This document shows positions 59,404 through 64,000 of a stretch of DNA of 64,000 nucleotides, piece by piece. Source of the DNA: Halobacteria archaeon AArc-dxtr1 (lineage in GTDB: Archaea; Halobacteriota; Halobacteria; Halobacteriales; Natrialbaceae); assembly GCA_025517425.1 (NCBI GenBank), contig JAOPJY010000001.1, positions 1,660,217 through 1,724,216 on the forward strand, given 5' to 3'. The position numbers were made by a program, and so were the translations under genes. The notes beneath the pieces were generated by a model. That model ran no database searches. It was not told where the DNA came from and was given only the letters and a program-made list of their open reading frames with translations. The stretch's first letter is position 1; every line of letters starts with the position of its first letter.

Positions 59404-61143
59404 TCACTCATAGTACTCGATCATGTGGATACCACCGTTCCCGATATCTGAGTAGTCCATCATGAACAGCCGCCCCTGGGGGCCGTACTTCATCTCGGTC
59501 GGGTCCTGCCACGGGTGATCGGGGAGGAACTCGTTGACCTCGACGGTGCCGTCCTCCTCGTAGGTGAGATAGCCGACCCAGCTGTCGGGTGCAAATGGCG
59601 CCATGAGGAACTGTTTCCCCTCAAAGTGGGGATCCAGTGCCCCCTCGCTAAACGCCTCTGAATACCGGTAGGCCGGCCCAGCGTTCGCGGAGCCGAGCTC
59701 CGAGACGCCCGGCCAGGTCACCTCTCCGGGTTGGGGCATATCGACCCACGGTGCCGCCTCGACGTAGCTGTCCCAGTCTTGAGCCTGCCAGACGGTCGCC
59801 GGCGTGACGTTCGGGATGTCCTCGATACCGGTGTTGTTCTGGGAGTCATTCCGGAGGTTGTCGGGCCAGTAGGGTTGGCCGGGCTGGTCGCTCTCGAAGT
59901 CCCAGCGGCGGTAGGGGTAGTAGCCCTTGAAAAAAGGCCAGCCGGCATTGGCCGGCTCGCAGATCGCGTGCCACGTTGCCAGCCCAACTGGACCGATATC
60001 TGTGTCCCAGCCCCCGCCGGGGGCATAGTCGCCGACGAAGATCGAAGCGGTGTGCTCGTCGACTGAAATGATAAACGGATTCCGAAAGCCCATCGCGTAG
60101 ATTTCCGGTCGGAACTCCGCTTCGGTATATGAGTCACCCGTCTCGCTTTCCCAGGCTTCCTTGAGGTTCCCCTCTGGAATTGAGTACCCATCATTTTCGG
60201 GAACGATCCGGAGGACTTTCCCACGCAAATCAGCTGTGTTGCCAGACGTACGGCGACCGTCGAAGTTCGGGTGCGCTGTTTCGCTATCATCGAGTGGCCC
60301 CCACGTCGATCCAATGGCGTTGGCGTCGTCACCGGTCGTGACATAGAGGTGCCCCTCGGGCCCAAACTGGAGGTTCCCGCCGCGGTGACAGCAGTAGTCG
60401 TGTTGCTCGTGAATGCGAAGAAGCTCCACTTCCGAAGTCGGATCGATCCGGTCGTTTAACGTCTCGAATTGTGAGACAACCATGTACCCGAAGTCGACCT
60501 CGCCGTCGTACCACTCTGCGTAGGGGCTTTGGACGTCATCGCGCTCGTCGGCCGGCGGCGTGTAGTAGACGTAGACGTAGCCGTTGTCCTCGAAATCGGG
60601 ATCCAGCGCGATAGCCTGTCCACCGAGTTCCCGCGCCTCAACGTGCTCGTCAGGTTCTTCAAGTGCCCCTACCTGCACATCGAGTTCGATCGCAATCTCG
60701 TGGTTGCCGGTATCCGGGTCGATCCAACCAATTTCGGACGTTCCGTGTTCGAGCGTCACGAATGGAGCTCCTCGTGTGATATACCACACTCGTCCATCGG
60801 GCGAGATGTCGATCGACATCAGGTTGTCGACCGCCAACAGCTCGGTGATCTCGTAGTTGTCCCAGTCGGTGGCAGCGTCGGGATCCGGCTCACCCCAGGC
60901 AGGATCGTGGTCACGGTGCCAGGTTTCCTCAACCCCATTGGTTTTCTCTCCGTTCCCACCGGTTTCCTCGCCGTTTCCGTTCTCGTCTCCGTTTCCACCA
61001 TCATCTCCAGTATCGCTTGCGGGACCGTCAGTACCGTCGAGACAGCCCGACAACCCGATCGCCCCTAAACCACCAACACGACAGAGCAACCGATTTCGTT
61101 TACCGGTTGCTCTGTCGTTTTCGCTACCCTCGTGTTCGGTCAT
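59404..61143 (-). CDS. PQQ-dependent sugar (sorbosone-type) dehydrogenase lipoprotein
   Basis: The 579-aa protein has a lipoprotein signal: GKRNRLLCRVGGLGAIGLSG then Cys34, with KR-N-R in place of the canonical twin Arg. An Asp/Asn/Gly linker follows. The rest is a glucose/sorbosone-dehydrogenase-type propeller: MSIDISPDGRVWYITR, GGQAIALDPDFEDNGYVYVY, HRGGNLQFGPEGHLYVTTGD, RNPFIISVDEHTASIFVGDY and KYGPQGRLFMMDY. Soluble PQQ dehydrogenases of this fold oxidise aldoses outside the cytoplasm. The substrate here is unknown. Neighbours include a cupredoxin-like protein and a carbohydrate-binding-like lipoprotein. A decayed paralogue lies at 57172-57613. Confidence 0.87.
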   Translation of the reverse strand: MTEHEGSENDRATGKRNRLLCRVGGLGAIGLSGCLDGTDGPASDTGDDGGNGDENGNGEETGGNGEKTNGVEETWHRDHDPAWGEPDPDAATDWDNYEITELLAVDNLMSIDISPDGRVWYITRGAPFVTLEHGTSEIGWIDPDTGNHEIAIELDVQVGALEEPDEHVEARELGGQAIALDPDFEDNGYVYVYYTPPADERDDVQSPYAEWYDGEVDFGYMVVSQFETLNDRIDPTSEVELLRIHEQHDYCCHRGGNLQFGPEGHLYVTTGDDANAIGSTWGPLDDSETAHPNFDGRRTSGNTADLRGKVLRIVPENDGYSIPEGNLKEAWESETGDSYTEAEFRPEIYAMGFRNPFIISVDEHTASIFVGDYAPGGGWDTDIGPVGLATWHAICEPANAGWPFFKGYYPYRRWDFESDQPGQPYWPDNLRNDSQNNTGIEDIPNVTPATVWQAQDWDSYVEAAPWVDMPQPGEVTWPGVSELGSANAGPAYRYSEAFSEGALDPHFEGKQFLMAPFAPDSWVGYLTYEEDGTVEVNEFLPDHPWQDPTEMKYGPQGRLFMMDYSDIGNGGIHMIEYYE

Positions 61144-61155
61144 GCCATAATATTA

Positions 61156-61170
61156 CTATAAACTAATAAG
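61156..61170 (-). promoter_or_regulatory. TATA region of the sugar dehydrogenase gene
   Basis: The minus strand reads CTTATTAGTTTATAG, about 14-27 nt before the ATG at 61143. Two overlapping TATA-like boxes fit; the upstream one (CTTATTAG) has the usual spacing. Confidence 0.45.
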
Positions 61171-61400
61171 TGTGTTACGGCGGATCTCCCATCCAATTAT
61201 ATGATCTTAACTCCTGACTTGGGAACGCCGCCCTAACTCATAGCGCGATCTGTTTCGCTAGTGTCTGTACGCTTGATCTTGTCGCCGTTTCCCCCTTCAG
61301 TCTCTACATTGTGTTGGTCTGTCTCAGGACAGTTTCGCAGGGTACGATGATTCGTAGCCATCCCCGACAGATAATCTCTCCAAATAATATGGATGAAAAG

Positions 61401-61409
61401 AATAATATG
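61401..61409 (+). promoter_or_regulatory. TATA-like box of the CARDB/binding-module lipoprotein gene
   Basis: AATAATATG is centred about 29 nt before the ATG at 61435. The ~290-nt divergent space between this gene and the dehydrogenase is AT-rich and could hold shared control sites, but I see no clear operator. Confidence 0.42.
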
Positions 61410-61434
61410 ATGTCTGTTATATTGTCTCACTGCT

Positions 61435-63441
61435 ATGGGGTCCAAATCAAATACACGGATCGAGCGGTATAGGCGTCGCTTCTTGGAGGGAATGGGAACA
61501 GTCGGGATAGCCGGTGTGCTGGCTGGCTGTTTGGGCGACGACGACGCAAACGGCGATGATGCAAACGGTGACGATGCAAACGGCGACGATACAAATGGTT
61601 CCGGTGACGAACCGTCGTCTTTCGAAGTGGATGAACTGTTACCCGGTGATGAGACGGTAGAACGCGGAGGGGGTATCGACGTCAGTGCTGAACTTACGAA
61701 CAGTGGCGATGACGAGGGGACTCAGGAGGTCGAGTTACTCTTTGATGGTGACAGCGAGGCTACTGAGAGCCTGACGCTGACCGGCGGCGAGACCCAGAAC
61801 GTGTACTTCGCAGAGATTGAGACTACAGCCCTCGACGTCGGCGAGTACGAGTATGAGCTGGTCACCGAGGACGACAGTGTGAGTGCGACCCTCGACGTCG
61901 ACGGTGTGTTAGATGACGACCCGCTGCTTACGCTTGACGAAGACGAGGTTGGACAGGGCGAACAAACCCTCTCAGGAACGATCAGCAATCCATATCCAGT
62001 ACCGCTTGAGGACGGCGAAATCGACCTTGGCGTTCCCGATGGATGGGAACTCACTGATCCCGACGGGACTACGTTCGACGAGTTAGCAGCGCTTGGTTCT
62101 CAAGACGTCACGTGGACGTTGACTGTCCCTGCCGATGCCGAGGGCGAGCACGAATTGACTGCGTCGGCCAGCTATACGTCCGCCAACGAGTCCGCCGACG
62201 GATCGGCGAGCTTCCCGGTTGCGATCGACCTCTGGGATGGGATCGAATTCGTGGAATCGACCCACTTCGAGGACATCTTCGAGGGGCCGGACGATCGCTG
62301 CATCGAATGGGACGGAGATAACCCTGCCTGTGGTTGGGGGCCGTACGAAATCGACCTGAGCGATTTCCTCCCCGCCGAGAACGTCCAGTTGCTGTTCGAG
62401 GACCCGTACACCGACGACGGCTACGGGGTGTCGCTGTTAGAGATGACCGTCCGAGCCGACGGCGAGGAGATCCACGTCATAGACGGCGATTCGGAGACGG
62501 AAGTAGAGGAGTACCTCGTCGAGGAGTCCGGATCTAACACCAACGAGGGGGACACGTCGTCCTGGCGGTTTGCCGATGGCGAGGCCTGGTGGATCTACGA
62601 GTTCGACGTCCCCGAGGGAGCCGAGGAACTGACGGTCGAGTTCGAGATGCGAAACGGGTGGCAGATTTCGACTCGAACGATTCCGGCGAGCGACGTCGAG
62701 GATCCGGAGACGGATCCGTCGGTGCTCGCCGACTTCGTGGTCACGGACCTCGAACCAGGGGATACCACCGTCGAACACGGGGAGGTGGTTTCCGTCGACG
62801 CCACCATCCTCAACAACAGCCAGGCAGAGGGAACCCGGGACGTCGAGTTTACCGTCGGTGGACAGAGCGACGTGGTAGAGCTCAGCCTCGACGGTGACGA
62901 AACTGAAGACCTCTCGTTCGAAGTCGACACCGGCGACCTCTTCGGCGACGAGTACGAGTACGAACTCGACACCGGCGATCATACGGCGAGCGCCACACTG
63001 ACCGTCGAGGGCGACGATCGCGAGTTCGAGGAGGTGTTCCACTTTGAGGATGTCTTCGACGGGCCGGACGACCGCTGTCTGGAGTGGGACGCGGACGATC
63101 CAGCCTGCGGCTGGGGTCCGTACGAGGCTGACCTGAGCGAACTCTTGCCCGCCGACCAGATTCAGCTCCGATTCGAAGATTCGTACCCAGACGACGGGTT
63201 CGGCGTCGCGCTCAACCAGCTGACGATGCTCGCTGACGGCGAGCTGGCTCACACCTTCGACGTCCCCACCGAGGACGAGGCGTACTTGGTCGAAGACAAC
63301 TCCAGCGGGGCCGATCCTGAAAGCCACCGATGGGCCGACGGCGAGGACTACTGGACCTACCAGTTTGAGATCCCCGAGGATGCGGACGAACTGACAGTCG
63401 AGTTCTGGATGCGCAACGGGTGGCTCATTTCGGGCCGCTAA
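61435..63441 (+). CDS. Lipoprotein with CARDB domains and a duplicated binding-like module
   Basis: The 668-aa protein has a Tat lipoprotein signal (RYRRRFLEGMGTVGIAGVLA, G, Cys32), then a repeated DDANG linker, a CARDB domain (about 60-155), a NEW3-like domain (about 165-265; GVPDGWELTDPDG), module A (about 274-425), a second CARDB domain (about 430-530) and module B (about 535-668). Modules A and B share GPDDRC.EWD, PACGWGPYE.DLS, QL.FED.Y.DDG.GV and W.YEF/WTYQFEIP. Each has two Cys 10 residues apart (289/299 and 548/558), likely a disulfide. NEW3 and CARDB often accompany carbohydrate-active proteins. It lies head-to-head with the sugar dehydrogenase, so substrate capture for that enzyme is a reasonable guess. 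Confidence 0.82.
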   Translation: MGSKSNTRIERYRRRFLEGMGTVGIAGVLAGCLGDDDANGDDANGDDANGDDTNGSGDEPSSFEVDELLPGDETVERGGGIDVSAELTNSGDDEGTQEVELLFDGDSEATESLTLTGGETQNVYFAEIETTALDVGEYEYELVTEDDSVSATLDVDGVLDDDPLLTLDEDEVGQGEQTLSGTISNPYPVPLEDGEIDLGVPDGWELTDPDGTTFDELAALGSQDVTWTLTVPADAEGEHELTASASYTSANESADGSASFPVAIDLWDGIEFVESTHFEDIFEGPDDRCIEWDGDNPACGWGPYEIDLSDFLPAENVQLLFEDPYTDDGYGVSLLEMTVRADGEEIHVIDGDSETEVEEYLVEESGSNTNEGDTSSWRFADGEAWWIYEFDVPEGAEELTVEFEMRNGWQISTRTIPASDVEDPETDPSVLADFVVTDLEPGDTTVEHGEVVSVDATILNNSQAEGTRDVEFTVGGQSDVVELSLDGDETEDLSFEVDTGDLFGDEYEYELDTGDHTASATLTVEGDDREFEEVFHFEDVFDGPDDRCLEWDADDPACGWGPYEADLSELLPADQIQLRFEDSYPDDGFGVALNQLTMLADGELAHTFDVPTEDEAYLVEDNSSGADPESHRWADGEDYWTYQFEIPEDADELTVEFWMRNGWLISGR

Positions 63442-64000
63442 TCCTCTTGAACGACGGCACCTAGTAGTTGATTGGGTGTCTCTCACCCATCGCCTGTTCC
63501 ACAAAACAGGAGATCCACTGTCGTCTGTCAATTCACCCTCTTACGAGATACTGTGAATGCGGGCCGAGTGCAGGCAGGCTCGACGTGGATGGAAATATAA
63601 CCAATCTCTCAGATCTATATTTTATTCTCTTAGCAGACATATCTCCCAACATACTCATCCCCGTCGTGCTCAAGAGAGAGGCCGAGATCTGAATCGCTGT
63701 GATGTAGCCGTCAGCGGGTGACCGTCATCGACGAGAATCATGGTTTTTTAGGTCACAGATCGTGTGGACTCTCGAGAAATTCCGGCAGTTATCGAAACGC
63801 TTTGCCCTCGAGTTTCTCATGACCGTTCCGAAGAAATTGCCACGCCAATGTCCCTACAGGCGCCGAAAGACCGTCTCTGAACAATCGAACGGTGTCTGAA
63901 TCGACGGCAGCGTACAGCCAGACTGCTGTCCATTGATTCGACCATCGTCTCGTTGAGAGCCACGTGATCTGGACAACATTGCTGGCTGGCTGTAGACTAC
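63442..64000. other. Gene-free end of the window
   Basis: No intact reading frame or RNA gene is supported. A few in-frame words near 63930 (SIDSTIVSLRA) vaguely recall transposase sequences, but stops interrupt every frame and I cannot assign a family. A short AT-rich patch at 63590-63640 could contain a promoter or terminator. Confidence 0.45.

Noticed and set aside
63720-64000. Possible transposase remnant at the window end
   Set aside because: Only a short suggestive string (SIDSTIVSLRA) is seen; stops interrupt all frames and no terminal repeats are visible.

Overview
The window is a stretch of chromosome from a halophilic archaeon (class Halobacteria; the overall gene style suggests a Natrialba/Haloterrigena/Natrinema-type genus, but this is inference). 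The grounds are high-GC DNA, very acidic proteins, leaderless promoters with a TATA box about 25-30 nt before the start codon, PGF-CTERM surface anchors, Tat lipoproteins, a thermosome, Orc1/Cdc6 next to the DP1 subunit of polymerase D, an MC1 chromosomal protein and HalX/HxlR-type regulators. I see no rRNA, tRNA, CRISPR array or intact insertion sequence.

1-14.9 kb: the 3' end of an MC1 chromosomal protein gene, prephenate dehydratase (pheA), an Hsp20 chaperone, and on the minus strand one giant gene (about 4,270 codons). It encodes a secreted, PGF-CTERM-anchored surface protein with a PQQ-type propeller, two NosD-like beta-helices, many CARDB/Ig-like domains and nine tandem copies of a ~101-residue domain.

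15-19.4 kb: a minus-strand signalling cluster running towards the giant gene: a 7TM-PAS-PAS histidine kinase, a receiver-histidine kinase, and an unusual HxlR-receiver-HalX fusion regulator. A perfect palindrome lies between the regulator and the giant gene's promoter.

19.7-38.5 kb: mostly housekeeping genes. These are leuS, a DUF2071 protein, an ornithine cyclodeaminase/alanine dehydrogenase-type enzyme, a PQQ-propeller lipoprotein, two ABC ATPase-permease pairs, the thermosome, a KH protein/phosphoesterase/Rio1 cluster, a [2Fe-2S] ferredoxin, the bacterial-type NAD+ DNA ligase LigA, and uvrC.

38.5-44.6 kb: a replication origin (oriC1-like). About 1.16 kb of AT-rich DNA before orc1 carries four origin-recognition-box (ORB) elements with G-strings, an unwinding-element candidate with a nested palindrome, and tandem repeats. 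Orc1/Cdc6, a Sec11-type signal peptidase and polymerase D small subunit DP1 follow. A 20-base ORB core with one mismatch sits inside the DP1 coding sequence, and a weaker one sits inside orc1. Both lie in disordered-linker codons for SPVET[E/K]G.

44.6-55.9 kb: a GNAT enzyme, aspartate kinase, a DUF1328 protein, Hjc resolvase, a CPBP protease, adenosylhomocysteinase with an in-frame palindromic insertion, LarE, several small haloarchaeal proteins, and an HhH-MutS-type ATPase.

55.9-64 kb: an AT-richer accessory region apparently devoted to extracytoplasmic sugar oxidation or binding. It holds a PQQ/sorbosone-type dehydrogenase lipoprotein, a decayed paralogue of it, a three-domain cupredoxin-like surface protein with one intact copper site, and a lipoprotein with CARDB domains and a duplicated binding-like module. 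The three intact surface genes could form an electron-transfer and substrate-capture set.
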